NCBI GenBank assembly: GCA_015689645.1
Contig: WVSM01000002.1
Location: 310,001 to 374,000 of the forward strand
Direction of reading: 5' to 3'
DNA from: Rhodobacterales bacterium HKCCE4037
GTDB taxonomy: Bacteria; Pseudomonadota; Alphaproteobacteria; Rhodobacterales; Rhodobacteraceae
Length of the DNA: 64,000 bases
In this document: positions 44,666 to 54,009 of the stretch, in pieces
How the letters are laid out: each line of letters begins with the position of its first letter
How positions within the stretch are numbered: the stretch's first letter is position 1
Made by a program: the position numbers and the translations under genes
Notes under the pieces: model-generated
What the model was told of the DNA's origin: nothing
Database searches by the model: none
What the model saw: only the letters and a program-made list of their open reading frames with translations

Positions 44666-45808
44666 ATGCAGCATCATCCGGTTTCGCCAATCCCCGATCG
44701 CACCCCGCCGAAACCCTTCGGTCGCGTAGCTGTCCTTGGGGCAGGGTCGTGGGGCACCGCTGTGGCAGCGACGTTCGCAAAGGCCGGTGTCAGCACCCGC
44801 ATCTGGGGCCGCGATATCCGTGTGTGTGATGAGATCAACGCGAAGCATCAAAACCAGCGTTATCTGGCAGACGTTCCACTTCCGCCGAAGCTCTACGCGG
44901 TACACGAGATGCGCGCGGCCCTCGATGGGGCGGAGGCGGTTGCGATCATCGTGCCGTCGCGGTCGATACGGTCGGTCGCCCGGCAGATGGCCGAATACGT
45001 TGAGCCACACATACCTGTCGCCGTCTGCGCAAAGGGTATCGAGGCCGAAACAGGGCTCTTGATGACCCAAGTGGCCGAAGAAGAGCTTCACGGAAATCCC
45101 GTTGGCTGCATCTCGGGCCCGACCTTCGCAGCAGAGACGGCGTTGGGCCATCCGACTGCGGCCACAGTCGCCTTCCCTTTCTCGCACCGCGACCGACTGG
45201 ATCCGGACCGCAGTCCGGCGGTCCGCATGGCCATGTCGCTGTCCACAGAAAGCTTTCGCGCCTACGTATCGGACGACCTCACCGGTGTAGAGGTCGGTGG
45301 CGCGGTAAAGAATGTCATCGCGATCGCATGCGGGATGATGATGGGGGCAGGTTTCGCGGAAAACACGCGCGCCGCGCTTATCACGCGAGGCGTCGAAGAG
45401 ATGAAGGCTTTGGCCGAAGCCTTGGGTGGTCGGCGCGAGACTGTAACCGGACTTTCCGGGGTCGGAGACCTGACTTTAACGTGCTCCAGCCCAACTTCTC
45501 GGAACATGTCGCTGGGTTTGCAGTTGGGGAAGGGTATAGCGCGTGATGCCTGCTTCGACGGCCAACCGGTTGTCGTTGAAGGTGAGATGAACGCGCGGTC
45601 TGTCACGGACCTTGCCCGACGCGTGGGGGTTTCGATGCCCATCTGTGAAGCGGTGAGGTCCGTGTTGCACCATGGTGCCGAGCTTGGCGAGACCTTCGCC
45701 GCGCTCTGGTCGCGGCCCATCGAGGCCGAACCGCGCGCGCTCGACCTGTCGTTTGATCACCCGGCCTCTGACACGGCCGTACAAAAATTAGCAGAAAGGT
45801 TCTCATGA
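44666..45808 (+). CDS. gpsA: Glycerol-3-phosphate dehydrogenase [NAD(P)+] of the glucosylglycerol operon
   Basis: 380 residues, about 45 longer than housekeeping GpsA, with extra sequence at the N-terminus (first 18 residues) and near 165-180. Rossmann motif VLGAGSWGTAVA at 23-34, CISGPTFAAE, and the catalytic Lys in GGAVKNVIAIACG. It reduces DHAP to glycerol-3-phosphate, the acceptor for the synthase two genes downstream. It overlaps the phosphatase gene by 4 nt. It may be a second, pathway-dedicated copy. Confidence 0.88.
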   Translation: MQHHPVSPIPDRTPPKPFGRVAVLGAGSWGTAVAATFAKAGVSTRIWGRDIRVCDEINAKHQNQRYLADVPLPPKLYAVHEMRAALDGAEAVAIIVPSRSIRSVARQMAEYVEPHIPVAVCAKGIEAETGLLMTQVAEEELHGNPVGCISGPTFAAETALGHPTAATVAFPFSHRDRLDPDRSPAVRMAMSLSTESFRAYVSDDLTGVEVGGAVKNVIAIACGMMMGAGFAENTRAALITRGVEEMKALAEALGGRRETVTGLSGVGDLTLTCSSPTSRNMSLGLQLGKGIARDACFDGQPVVVEGEMNARSVTDLARRVGVSMPICEAVRSVLHHGAELGETFAALWSRPIEAEPRALDLSFDHPASDTAVQKLAERFS

Positions 45809-46590
45809 CCCAGATTACACTCTCCGAAGGCCCCACAGATCTCTCGAACAAGACCGTCGTTCTGGCGACCGACCTGGACGGGACGTTCCTCGGTGGATCC
45901 GAGGCCTCGCGGGAGCGGCTCTATGGCTGGATCGAGCAGAACCGTGAAAACGTCGGTCTGATCTTCGTGACGGGCCGCGACCCGGGCTTCATTCGCGACC
46001 TGACCCGCAAAAGCGGCGTGCCGCGGCCGGATTATGTCGTCGGCGATGTGGGGACCACCATCGCTTCCGTCGATGTGGACCACATGCTGAATCCGATTGA
46101 GGAGCTGGAGGCCGAGATTGCTTCGGCATGGGCCGACGCCGGGGCGCGTGTGCAGGCCGCCCTGCACCAGAAGAAGGGTCTGCGCCTCCAGTCGACCGGC
46201 TTTCGCTACCGTGCCAGCTACGATATGGACCCGGACCTGTTCGACAAGTCGGCTTTGGATGTTGTCGCTGATCTGGGCCTTGACGCATTGGTTTCGGACA
46301 ACCGTTACTTCGACGTCCTTCCAAAAGGTGTCAGCAAGGGGCCATCGCTTCTGCGACTTCTGACACACCTCAACGTTCCCAACGAACGGTGCCTCGTTGC
46401 GGGTGACACGCTGAACGATCTCTCCATGCTTGAACTCGGCTTGCCCGCAGTCGCGGTCGGCAACTCCGAACCGGCGCTAGTGGAAGCCCTCAAGGGACAA
46501 AAGCACGTTCACTTCGCATCTGGCGAGGGCGCCGCAGGCATCGCCGAAGCGATTCTGGCGCTTGACGTTCTGCGCCGCGACGCGGCTTGA
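45805..46590 (+). CDS. HAD-family phosphatase, probable glucosylglycerol-phosphate phosphatase
   Basis: 261 residues. HAD motif I ATDLDGTFLGG with Asp23 and Asp25, motif II VTGRD, motif IV VAGDTLNDLSMLELG: the IIB/sucrose-phosphate-phosphatase-like layout. Between gpsA and the synthase gene it most likely removes phosphate from glucosylglycerol-phosphate. Cyanobacteria use an unrelated-looking StpA for this step. Specificity is inferred from context. Confidence 0.8.
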   Translation: MTQITLSEGPTDLSNKTVVLATDLDGTFLGGSEASRERLYGWIEQNRENVGLIFVTGRDPGFIRDLTRKSGVPRPDYVVGDVGTTIASVDVDHMLNPIEELEAEIASAWADAGARVQAALHQKKGLRLQSTGFRYRASYDMDPDLFDKSALDVVADLGLDALVSDNRYFDVLPKGVSKGPSLLRLLTHLNVPNERCLVAGDTLNDLSMLELGLPAVAVGNSEPALVEALKGQKHVHFASGEGAAGIAEAILALDVLRRDAA

Positions 46591-46605
46591 GAAAGGAGCC
46601 TCCGC

Positions 46606-48096
46606 ATGTCTTCTGACCTTGTGATCGTCTACCACCGCCAGCCTTACGAAGAGGTCGAGGAAAACGGCCGGATCGTGTTGAAGGAGAATTCCAGCCCGAA
46701 TGGCATTGTGCCCACTCTGAAAAGCTTTTTCGGCGCCGTCGACCATGGCGCCTGGGTCGCTTGGAAACTGGCCGATGACCCGTCCAATCCGGAATTCGAG
46801 CAGGTGATCGAGATCGACGATGCCTACGGCAAGTACTCGGTTTCACGCCTGCCTTTGTCGCCCCACCAGGTACGTGAGTTCTACCACGTGACTTCCAAGG
46901 AGGCGTTCTGGCCCATCCTTCACAGTTTCAAGGAGCGCTACAATTACGACCCGGTCGATTGGCCCAATTTCCGCGAGGTGAACTGGGCCTTCGCCGAAGC
47001 GGCCGCGGCTGAGGCGGCGCAAGGCGCCTTGGTTTGGGTGCACGATTACAATCTTTGGCTGGTGCCCGGATACCTGCGCAAGATGCGCCCCGATCTGCGG
47101 ATCGCGTTCTTCCACCACACGCCGTTCCCTTCGGCGGATGCGTTCAACGTGCTGCCGTGGCGGAAAGAAATCATCGAGAGCTTGCTGGCCTGCGATGATG
47201 TCGGGTTCCACATCCCCCGTTATGCCGCGAATTTCGTCTCTGCAGCGCGCAGCCTTTTCGACCTTGGCCCGGTCGATCGCGAACCGGTGCCGGACAAGTG
47301 GCTTTCCGAAGGGAGTGCCTTGATGGAGCGCACGGTGCCGGTCGGGTTCACGTACGGCGGGCGCGACGTCTCCGTAAGCGTCACCCCGGTGGGGGTGGAC
47401 GTCGAATACATCGACGAGCAGGCCCGATCTAAGGAGGCTGCCGAGCGAACCGAACGGATCCGGCAGGAACTTGGAGAGGCCAAGCTGATCCTGTCGGTTG
47501 GACGGACGGATTACACGAAGGGCGGGATCGAACAACTTGCGAGTTTCGAGCGCGTGCTTGAGGCGAATCCAGACCTTATCGGCAAGGTGCGCCTGATGCA
47601 TGTCTCCGTTTCCGCCAACCGCAACATGACCGCGTACGAGAATATCCAGAACGAGATCGAGCAGACCGCAGGCCGCATCAACGGCCGCTTCGGTACGCTT
47701 GATTGGCAGCCGATCACGCTGATTTCGCGCGCCATCCCGTTCGTCGAACTCGTGTCCTATTACCGTGCTGCAGATGTGGCTTGGATCACGCCCCTCGCAG
47801 ATGGCATGAACCTTGTCTGCAAGGAATTCATCTCGTCCCGCGTCGACGGCGATGGCGTACTCGTGCTTTCGGAATTCGCAGGGGCGGCGGTGGAATTGGG
47901 CAGTGCGGTGCTGACCAACCCGTTCTCGCACCGTTCGATGGACAGCGCGATCCTGTCGGCCCTGAAGATGCCGAATGAAGAGCGGCACGTTCGAATGGCC
48001 AGCCTGCGGGAGGTCGTGCAGGGCAACTCCGTGCGAGACTGGACGCCAGGGCGGTTGAAGCTCAACGACCCGAATTCGGTGCCGTCTGCAGCCTGA
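46606..48096 (+). CDS. ggpS: Glucosylglycerol-phosphate synthase (GT20)
   Basis: 496 residues of the GT20 family (trehalose-phosphate-synthase fold). WVHDYNLWLVPGYLRKM, FFHHTPFPSADAFNVLPWR and ITPLADGMNLVCKEF match the GgpS branch rather than OtsA. It joins glucose from a nucleotide sugar (ADP-glucose in studied enzymes) to glycerol-3-phosphate. AAAGGAG lies 7 nt before the ATG. The product, glucosylglycerol, is an osmolyte of marine and halotolerant bacteria. Gene order gpsA-phosphatase-ggpS makes the pathway self-contained. Confidence 0.9.
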   Translation: MSSDLVIVYHRQPYEEVEENGRIVLKENSSPNGIVPTLKSFFGAVDHGAWVAWKLADDPSNPEFEQVIEIDDAYGKYSVSRLPLSPHQVREFYHVTSKEAFWPILHSFKERYNYDPVDWPNFREVNWAFAEAAAAEAAQGALVWVHDYNLWLVPGYLRKMRPDLRIAFFHHTPFPSADAFNVLPWRKEIIESLLACDDVGFHIPRYAANFVSAARSLFDLGPVDREPVPDKWLSEGSALMERTVPVGFTYGGRDVSVSVTPVGVDVEYIDEQARSKEAAERTERIRQELGEAKLILSVGRTDYTKGGIEQLASFERVLEANPDLIGKVRLMHVSVSANRNMTAYENIQNEIEQTAGRINGRFGTLDWQPITLISRAIPFVELVSYYRAADVAWITPLADGMNLVCKEFISSRVDGDGVLVLSEFAGAAVELGSAVLTNPFSHRSMDSAILSALKMPNEERHVRMASLREVVQGNSVRDWTPGRLKLNDPNSVPSAA

Positions 48097-48152
48097 AGAG
48101 AGTCCGGCCGAGGCGCGGATCGACACGGGACGGCGCGATGGTGTCCAATGGT

Positions 48153-48186
48153 AACGCGGGGCGCTCCGGTGGAGCGACGCCGCGTT
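48153..48186. terminator. Long hairpin between ggpS and hpaG-like gene
   Basis: AACGCGG (48153-48159) pairs with CCGCGTT (48180-48186), and CGCTCC with GGAGCG inside, separated by a small internal loop. It sits between convergent genes. No T-run, so a GC-type or bidirectional terminator is possible. Confidence 0.45.
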
Positions 48187-48225
48187 GCTGCTCGTCGAGG
48201 TGGTTTCTTTAGAGAAAGTGCGCTT

Positions 48226-49089
48226 TCATTCGTCAGCGACACCGTTGCGCAAGATGCCGATGCCTTCCGCCTCCACCTCGACCACGTCCCCCGGCTCCAG
48301 CCAGATCGGCGGATCGAACCGCGCCCCCGCGCCCGTGGGCGTGCCGCAGACTATGACATCACCAGGGACCAGTGTCGTGAAGGTTGAGACATAGTTCACG
48401 ATATACCGGAAGTTGTACATCATCCGGCCCGTGCGATCCTGCTGGCGCACCTCGCCGTTCACACGGGTTTCCAGCTTGATGTCGTCAAGCTGTTCGGGGC
48501 GCTCGAACGGGACGATCCACGGCCCGATGGCGCCTGAACGATCCCAGTTCTTGCCCTGCGTGACGTTGAACTTCGCGTGCCGCACCCAGTCCCGGATCGT
48601 CCCCTCGTTGCAGAGCGTGATCGCCGCGATGTGGTCATAGGCGTCTTCGTGGGCAATCCTCCGCCCGCTCTTGCCGATAACGATTGCGACCTCGCCCTCG
48701 TAGTCAAGCTGCTCGGATTCCGGTGGACGGATCAGGTTTTGTCCATGGCCGACGAAGCTGCGGGGGAAGCGGATGAACATGGATGGGAAGGCTTTGGCGT
48801 CCTTCGTGCCGTCGTTGTACTCGGCGCTGCGGTCAGGGAAGTTCACTCCGATGCAGATCAGCTTTTCCGGGTTGGCGATAGGGATCAGGTAAGTGACCTG
48901 ATCTTCCGTCCAATCGGGCGTCCGCCCTTTGGCGGCGGCGGCCAGTTCCAATAGAGCGCCGGCCTCCACCACCTCTTTCAGAGCCTTGAACCGATCCCTG
49001 AACGCGGCGGTCAGGTCGATGATGCCGTCGTCGCCGACCACACCGTAGCGGTCGGCCCCGTCAACGTGGAAGGCTGCGATGCGGGTCAT
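48226..49089 (-). CDS. hpaG: Fumarylacetoacetate hydrolase family protein, probable HpaG
   Basis: 287 residues with an FAH catalytic domain: LICIGVNFPDRSAEYN, the metal-binding region LDYEGEVAIVIGKSG, and VCGTPTGAGARFDPP. In the homoprotocatechuate pathway HpaG-type proteins act as decarboxylase/isomerase on the ring-cleavage acid. It ends the hpaF-hpaE-hpaD set, 9 bp after hpaD. A general FAH hydrolase role cannot be excluded, and E. coli HpaG is a duplicated (two-domain) protein while this is single-domain. Confidence 0.78.
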   Translation of the reverse strand: MTRIAAFHVDGADRYGVVGDDGIIDLTAAFRDRFKALKEVVEAGALLELAAAAKGRTPDWTEDQVTYLIPIANPEKLICIGVNFPDRSAEYNDGTKDAKAFPSMFIRFPRSFVGHGQNLIRPPESEQLDYEGEVAIVIGKSGRRIAHEDAYDHIAAITLCNEGTIRDWVRHAKFNVTQGKNWDRSGAIGPWIVPFERPEQLDDIKLETRVNGEVRQQDRTGRMMYNFRYIVNYVSTFTTLVPGDVIVCGTPTGAGARFDPPIWLEPGDVVEVEAEGIGILRNGVADE

Positions 49090-49098
49090 GACGTCTCC

Positions 49099-50079
49099 TT
49101 ACGGTGCGATGATCGGCGAAGCGCCAAGTGTGGAAGGAACCGGTTCCAGCCCCTCGAAGGTCGAGCCGTGTTCGAACCATGACTTCGGGGCTGGAGCGCC
49201 CCAAAGAGTCTGACGCTGCGGGTCCTTGAGATCCCACCTGATGGCTTCGAGGTCGGGGTCAACGGTCTGGTAATCCGAGCAGTAAATCTCGATCCTGTGG
49301 CCGTCGGGGTCGAGGATGTAGAGGAAAAAGGCGTTGGAAATCCCATGCCGCCCTGGCCCACGCTCGATGTTGCCGACGTAGCCGGTGGTCGCCATCAGGT
49401 CGAGCAGGTCGATGATGTTGAGCGGTGTTGGCACCCAGAAGGCGGTGTGGTGCAAACGCGGGCCCAGACCATTGGTAAACGCCATGTCGTGGACGCCACC
49501 CTTACGATGCGTCCAGGCTGCCCAGAGCCGCTTGCTTTCCGAGTCCTCCGTATATTCCGTCACGCGGAAGCCGATCTCGTTGTAGAAGGCCACGGCCTCG
49601 TCCACGTCCGGAACGAAGCAGTTGAAGTGGTCGATCCGCAGCGGTTTGACCCCTTTGTAAAGCGCGTATTTCTGATGGATCGGGTCCAGCCTTTCCATCC
49701 TGAAATAGAATTCCATCGGAATGCCGAGGTGGTCGTGCGTCGCCAATGTCCGGCCCTGGTACGGGCGCTCGACCCAGTCCACGGCATGACCCTTGGCGCT
49801 GAACCAATCGTGGGCCTTGTCGAGTTCACCTTCGTCGAAAACCTTGTAGGACAGGGCTTTGACGTGGGCGGTTTCGGATTTGTGCAGCACCATGCAGTGA
49901 TGCCCGCGCTCTTCCATGGCCCGCAGATAGACGGTGCTATCGTCCTCATCCGTGATCTGAAGCCCGAGGGTGTCGACATAGAACGCCTTCGACGCGGCCA
50001 GATCGGTCACGCCGAAATCCACGTGGCTCAGCCGGATGATGTTGAACGGCGGGTAGAGGTTCGGGGCAGGGATGGGCAT
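49099..50079 (-). CDS. hpaD: 3,4-dihydroxyphenylacetate 2,3-dioxygenase
   Basis: 326 residues from ATG 50079, with GGAGGAGA upstream. Two VOC (extradiol type I) modules: LSHVDFGVTDLAASKAFYVD at the N-terminus and RIDHFNCFVPDVDEAVAFYN in the middle. Fe(II) ligands are likely His in RIDHF, His in LHHTAFW and Glu in RIEIYCSDY. It cleaves homoprotocatechuate. Gap of 41 bp after hpaE. Confidence 0.92.
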   Translation of the reverse strand: MPIPAPNLYPPFNIIRLSHVDFGVTDLAASKAFYVDTLGLQITDEDDSTVYLRAMEERGHHCMVLHKSETAHVKALSYKVFDEGELDKAHDWFSAKGHAVDWVERPYQGRTLATHDHLGIPMEFYFRMERLDPIHQKYALYKGVKPLRIDHFNCFVPDVDEAVAFYNEIGFRVTEYTEDSESKRLWAAWTHRKGGVHDMAFTNGLGPRLHHTAFWVPTPLNIIDLLDLMATTGYVGNIERGPGRHGISNAFFLYILDPDGHRIEIYCSDYQTVDPDLEAIRWDLKDPQRQTLWGAPAPKSWFEHGSTFEGLEPVPSTLGASPIIAP

Positions 50080-50120
50080 GTCTGGTCTCCTCCTGACAGA
50101 CGGACGGACGCGCGGCGCGG

Positions 50121-51632
50121 TCAGCCGCCCAGTTTCGGGATCTTGTGCGTGGCGCGCGGGAAGCTGACGTTCACGGTTTCCATGTAGAAATCGAACGACC
50201 AATCTCCCCCATCACGGCCGATGCCGCTGGATTTGACGCCGCCGAAGGGGGTCGGCAGGTGTCGGATATTCTCCGAGTTCACCCACATCATGCCCGCTTC
50301 CAGGTTGTCGGTCATCCGCATGGCGCGGTTCAGATCGTTGGTCCAGAGGTAGGCGGCGAGGCCGTATTGCACGTCGTTCGCCATGGCCAGCGCTTCGTCT
50401 TCATCCTTGAACGGGATCGCCGTCAGAACCGGGCCGAAGATCTCTTCCTGCGCGATGGCCATGTCGTTGCGCGCACCGGTAAAGAGCGTCGGCGCGACGT
50501 AGCAGCCATCCTCCCCCACCTTCGTTCCACCGGCAGCGATGGTCGCACCTTCTTCGCGCGCCTTGTCGAAATAGGACAGGACCTTTTTCTGATGCTCCGG
50601 ATGGATCAGAGGGCCGACCACGGTTTCGGGGTCTAGCGGGTGGCCCACCTTGATACGACCAGCCACCTCTGCGACACGCTTCGTGACCTCCTCGTAGATG
50701 CTTTCCTGTACGAGAAGCCGGGAGGAAGAGGTGCAACGTTCCCCGTTCAGCGAATAGATCATGAAGGTCGCGGCATCGACGGCGCGGTCGATGTCTGCGT
50801 CGTCGAAAATGATGACCGGGTTCTTGCCACCCAATTCAAAATGAACCCGCTTCAACGTCGCAGCACCTTGCGCCATGATCATCGAACCGGTGCGACTTTC
50901 GCCGACAAAGGCGATCGCCTTGATATCCGGATGCTCGGTCAGGCGCTTTCCGGCGTCTTCGCCGAAGCCGTTCACCACGTTCAGAACACCCTTGGGCAGC
51001 CCGGCGCTTTCAGCGATCTCGACCAGCAGCTTGGCCGTCATGGGCGAGAATTCCGCAGGCTTGTGAACGACCGTGCAACCCGAAGCGAGCGCCGGGGCGA
51101 TCTTCCACGTCGACAGCATGAACGGCGTGTTCCAGGGGGTAATGACCCCCACCGGGCCGATCGGGCGCTTCGAGGTGGTGTTCATCTGCGTTGGCGTGCG
51201 GGTCACTTGCCCGTCTTCGGCGTGCGGCGCCTGGTCGGCGAAATAGCGAAAGTTGGCAGCCCCCCGGATCGCCGCCTTCGACATGAACCGCAGCGCCTGA
51301 CCGGTATCCATGCATTCGGTGAATGCAATCTCTTCGGCTCGCGCTTCGATGGCCTCGGCCACCTTGATCAGGATCTTGCGCCGCTCGGCCCCGGGCGTTT
51401 TCGACCATTTCGGGAAGGCGGCCTTGGCGGCCGCAACAGCGTGGTCAATATCCTCGACACCGCCTTTTGCCACCTTCGCGAGCACCGACAGATCGACCGG
51501 CGAAACGGTGTCGAATGTCGCGCCGGAGGCAGCAGGCACTGACTCGCCATTGATGTGGTTCAACACCCCGCCTTCACTCGCGGCGCGCATGTAACTTCTT
51601 GCCTTGTTTATATTTTCTTCGAGAATGCTCAT
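50121..51632 (-). CDS. hpaE: 5-carboxymethyl-2-hydroxymuconate semialdehyde dehydrogenase
   Basis: 503 residues, aldehyde dehydrogenase superfamily. Catalytic Glu in FELGGKNPVIIF and Cys in NGERCTSSSRLL; C-terminal EIFGPVLTAIPF. It oxidises the ring-cleavage semialdehyde with NAD. Overlaps hpaF by 4 nt and sits next to hpaD, which fixes the pathway. Confidence 0.93.
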   Translation of the reverse strand: MSILEENINKARSYMRAASEGGVLNHINGESVPAASGATFDTVSPVDLSVLAKVAKGGVEDIDHAVAAAKAAFPKWSKTPGAERRKILIKVAEAIEARAEEIAFTECMDTGQALRFMSKAAIRGAANFRYFADQAPHAEDGQVTRTPTQMNTTSKRPIGPVGVITPWNTPFMLSTWKIAPALASGCTVVHKPAEFSPMTAKLLVEIAESAGLPKGVLNVVNGFGEDAGKRLTEHPDIKAIAFVGESRTGSMIMAQGAATLKRVHFELGGKNPVIIFDDADIDRAVDAATFMIYSLNGERCTSSSRLLVQESIYEEVTKRVAEVAGRIKVGHPLDPETVVGPLIHPEHQKKVLSYFDKAREEGATIAAGGTKVGEDGCYVAPTLFTGARNDMAIAQEEIFGPVLTAIPFKDEDEALAMANDVQYGLAAYLWTNDLNRAMRMTDNLEAGMMWVNSENIRHLPTPFGGVKSSGIGRDGGDWSFDFYMETVNVSFPRATHKIPKLGG

Positions 51633-52024
51633 GTCTCAATCCTCTTCCCGATGCGATGATGGATCGGCGTGTCTTTCCAGCTCAGCGTCGGGTCGGAAAC
51701 CTGGATCTGCAGCGAGAGTGCGAAATGCGGGCTGGCCAAGGGCTCGGCCAAAGCGGCTTGCAGCGCTGCAAAAAGGTGTTGTCCTGCGTCGGCCAGCGCC
51801 TCTCGCGTCCGACCTGCGCCAACCGTCAGTGTGAAGGCAGCGAAATCATTGTCCTGGTGGTCGTCGGCCACGATACAAAAATCCGCCCGAAAGGCCCTGA
51901 TCCGAATGCCTGCCAACGGGAAGATACCCGTTTCGATCATCGCCGCATGGGCCGTCCGGCACAGCGCGGCAATATCGATGCGGTCGGCCAACCCAGGCGA
52001 GTATTCTAGTCTCAAATGCGGCAC
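51629..52024 (-). CDS. hpaF: 5-carboxymethyl-2-hydroxymuconate delta-isomerase
   Basis: 131 residues. Starts MPHLRLEYSPGL, so Pro2 is available as the catalytic base after Met removal, as in this tautomerase-fold family. It isomerises 5-carboxymethyl-2-hydroxymuconate. First gene of the minus-strand hpa operon, facing hpaR. Confidence 0.9.
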   Translation of the reverse strand: MPHLRLEYSPGLADRIDIAALCRTAHAAMIETGIFPLAGIRIRAFRADFCIVADDHQDNDFAAFTLTVGAGRTREALADAGQHLFAALQAALAEPLASPHFALSLQIQVSDPTLSWKDTPIHHRIGKRIET

Positions 52025-52044
52025 GACGCGCCCCTCCCATGTGA

Positions 52045-52095
52045 TTAACTTGTTAAGTTAATGCCAAGTTGTCAATATTTAACTTGTGAAGCAAT
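52045..52095. promoter_or_regulatory. Tandem HpaR operators between hpaF and hpaR
   Basis: TTAACTT-GTT-AAGTTAA at 52045-52061 is a perfect 7-bp inverted repeat. A second, imperfect copy (TTAACTT-GTG-AAG) begins at 52079, 34 bp further, about three helical turns. Both lie in the divergent hpaF/hpaR region; such AT-rich palindromes are typical MarR-family sites. Confidence 0.6.
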
Positions 52096-52122
52096 ATGCA
52101 TCGAAAGAAGGGGTTTGCCCGA

Positions 52123-52587
52123 ATGTCCGATAGTGCAGAGGTCCACAAAGTGTCTTTGGCGCGAACGCACCGCACGCTCCCCATTGCGCTGTTGCGCGCA
52201 CGAGAGACCGTGATGGAGCGTTTCCGCCCGATGCTTCATTCGCATGACATGACCGAGCAGCAATGGCGCGTGTTGCGCGTGCTCAGAGAGTCGGATGAAC
52301 TCGATGCGACCGCTCTGGCTGCGGGCGCCTGCGTGCTCGCGCCGTCGCTGTCGCGTATCATCAAGGCGCTTGAGGATCGTGGTTTGATAGAACTTAGCCG
52401 CGACCCGAGTGACGGGCGACGCGCGAAAATCCGGCTGTCTGACACCGGGCACGCATTCATCGAACGCCTGGCACCGGAAAGCGCCGGAATTTACAAGGAG
52501 ATCGAAGCAACGGTTGGCACCGCGCGGCTCGAAACGCTGCTGACTGAGCTGGAGGCGCTGATCGACGCGCTGAAGCCGGATACCTGA
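52123..52587 (+). CDS. hpaR: HpaR, MarR-family repressor of homoprotocatechuate genes
   Basis: 154 residues from ATG 52123, with AGAAGGGG about 9 nt upstream (an ATG at 52096 is the alternative). Winged helix of MarR type: MTEQQWRVLRVLRESDELDA, LAPSLSRIIKALEDRGLIEL and RDPSDGRRAKIRLSDTG. Divergent from hpaF, with palindromes in between, so autorepression and control of the hpa operon are likely. Confidence 0.92.
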   Translation: MSDSAEVHKVSLARTHRTLPIALLRARETVMERFRPMLHSHDMTEQQWRVLRVLRESDELDATALAAGACVLAPSLSRIIKALEDRGLIELSRDPSDGRRAKIRLSDTGHAFIERLAPESAGIYKEIEATVGTARLETLLTELEALIDALKPDT

Positions 52588-52634
52588 CTTGTCCGGACGC
52601 ACACGACGCAGCGAGAGAACGACGACGTCATTTC

Positions 52635-53981
52635 TCAGATTGCCGCGAACCCCGCATCGAGCGCCGAGAGAATACCGTCAGCGTCTTCTTCGGACAGGAT
52701 CAGCGGTGGTGAGAGGATGATGTTCGGTCCTGAAACGCGAACCATCGCGCCATGTGCATAGGCCGTTTCCTGCACGATCTGCGCCACCTCTGCGCCGATC
52801 GGTGATTTCGTGTCCTGGTCGCTGACCATCTCGATCGCGGTCATTAACCCATGACCGCCCCGCACGTCGCCGATCACGTCGAACTTCTCCTGCAGCGCAA
52901 GGCATCCTTCGTAAAGCTGCGTTCCGCGTGCGGCCGCATTCTCGATGACGTTGAGGCGCTGCGTCTCGGCAAGGCAGGCGAGGGCCGCAGCCGCGCCGAC
53001 CGGGTGGCCGGAATAGGTGTAGCCATGGCCGATCTTGGCGGATGGATTGTTCTCGAAGACCTCCTGAACGTGGCCGCCGATCATCACCGCTCCGAAGGGG
53101 AAATAGCCATTGGTGATGGCCTTCGCGGTGCACATCATGTCGGGCTGAATGCCCCAGAGCCGTGCACCAGACCACGCGCCGGTGCGTCCGTAACCGGTGA
53201 TGACCTCGTCGGTGATCAGCAGGATGCCGTGGCGCGAGCAGATCTCGCGCACCATCGGGGCGAAACTGGCATGCGGCGGGATCACCCCGCCCGCGCCAAG
53301 GATCGGCTCCATGATCATCGCGGCGATAGTGTTGGCGCCCTGGAAGGCGATCTCGTCCTCCAACGCCGCGGCACAAAGCTGCGCAAGGCGCTCCGGATCG
53401 GTCTCGTTGAACGGATTGCGGTAGGTGTAGGGCGCTGGAATATGGAAGCAGCCCGGCATCAGCGGCTCGTAGGCGGTGCGGAAATTGGCGTTTCCGTTCA
53501 CGCTGGCGCCGCCGAAATGAGTGCCGTGATAACCTTTCTTGAGGCTTAGGAACTTGGTGCGTCCCGGCTCACTCTTCAGCTTGTGATATTGGCGGGACAG
53601 GCGCAGGGCGGTCTCGACCGAATCCGATCCGCCCGAGGTGAAGAACGCGCGCGTCATGCCGTCGGGGGCGAAAAAGGAATTCAGCTCGTAGGCCAGCTCG
53701 ATGGCCACGTCGTTCGACGAGCCGCGGAAGGTTGAGTAATAGGGCAGGGCGTCAAGCTGTGCAGCGATGGCCTCTTTCACTGGTTCGCAGGAATAGCCCA
53801 GGTTCACGTTCCACAGTCCGCCGACCGAGTCGATGACCTCGTGCCCGTCGATATCGGTGATGCGGACACCGGACGCGCGGGTAATGATCTTGGGCGGATT
53901 GTCGATGCTGTCCTGTGGTGAGGTCATCGGGTGCCAGAATTGACGACCGTTGTTTTCCTTGAGGAAGTTGGAGTCTTTCAT
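52635..53981 (-). CDS. Class III aminotransferase (omega-amino acid/amine type)
   Basis: 448 residues from ATG 53981 (MKDSNFLKEN). PLP fold with LITDEVITGYGRTG and the PLP-lysine region MCTAKAITNGYFPFGAV; the N-terminal RQFWHPMTSPQDS is typical of beta-alanine/putrescine:pyruvate-like transaminases. It is the last gene of the run that starts with tctC, 28 bp after iclR. The substrate is presumably an amine produced by the upstream enzymes. Confidence 0.85.
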   Translation of the reverse strand: MKDSNFLKENNGRQFWHPMTSPQDSIDNPPKIITRASGVRITDIDGHEVIDSVGGLWNVNLGYSCEPVKEAIAAQLDALPYYSTFRGSSNDVAIELAYELNSFFAPDGMTRAFFTSGGSDSVETALRLSRQYHKLKSEPGRTKFLSLKKGYHGTHFGGASVNGNANFRTAYEPLMPGCFHIPAPYTYRNPFNETDPERLAQLCAAALEDEIAFQGANTIAAMIMEPILGAGGVIPPHASFAPMVREICSRHGILLITDEVITGYGRTGAWSGARLWGIQPDMMCTAKAITNGYFPFGAVMIGGHVQEVFENNPSAKIGHGYTYSGHPVGAAAALACLAETQRLNVIENAAARGTQLYEGCLALQEKFDVIGDVRGGHGLMTAIEMVSDQDTKSPIGAEVAQIVQETAYAHGAMVRVSGPNIILSPPLILSEEDADGILSALDAGFAAI

Positions 53982-54009
53982 GGGACGTCCTCCGATTTGA
54001 TCTGATGCG

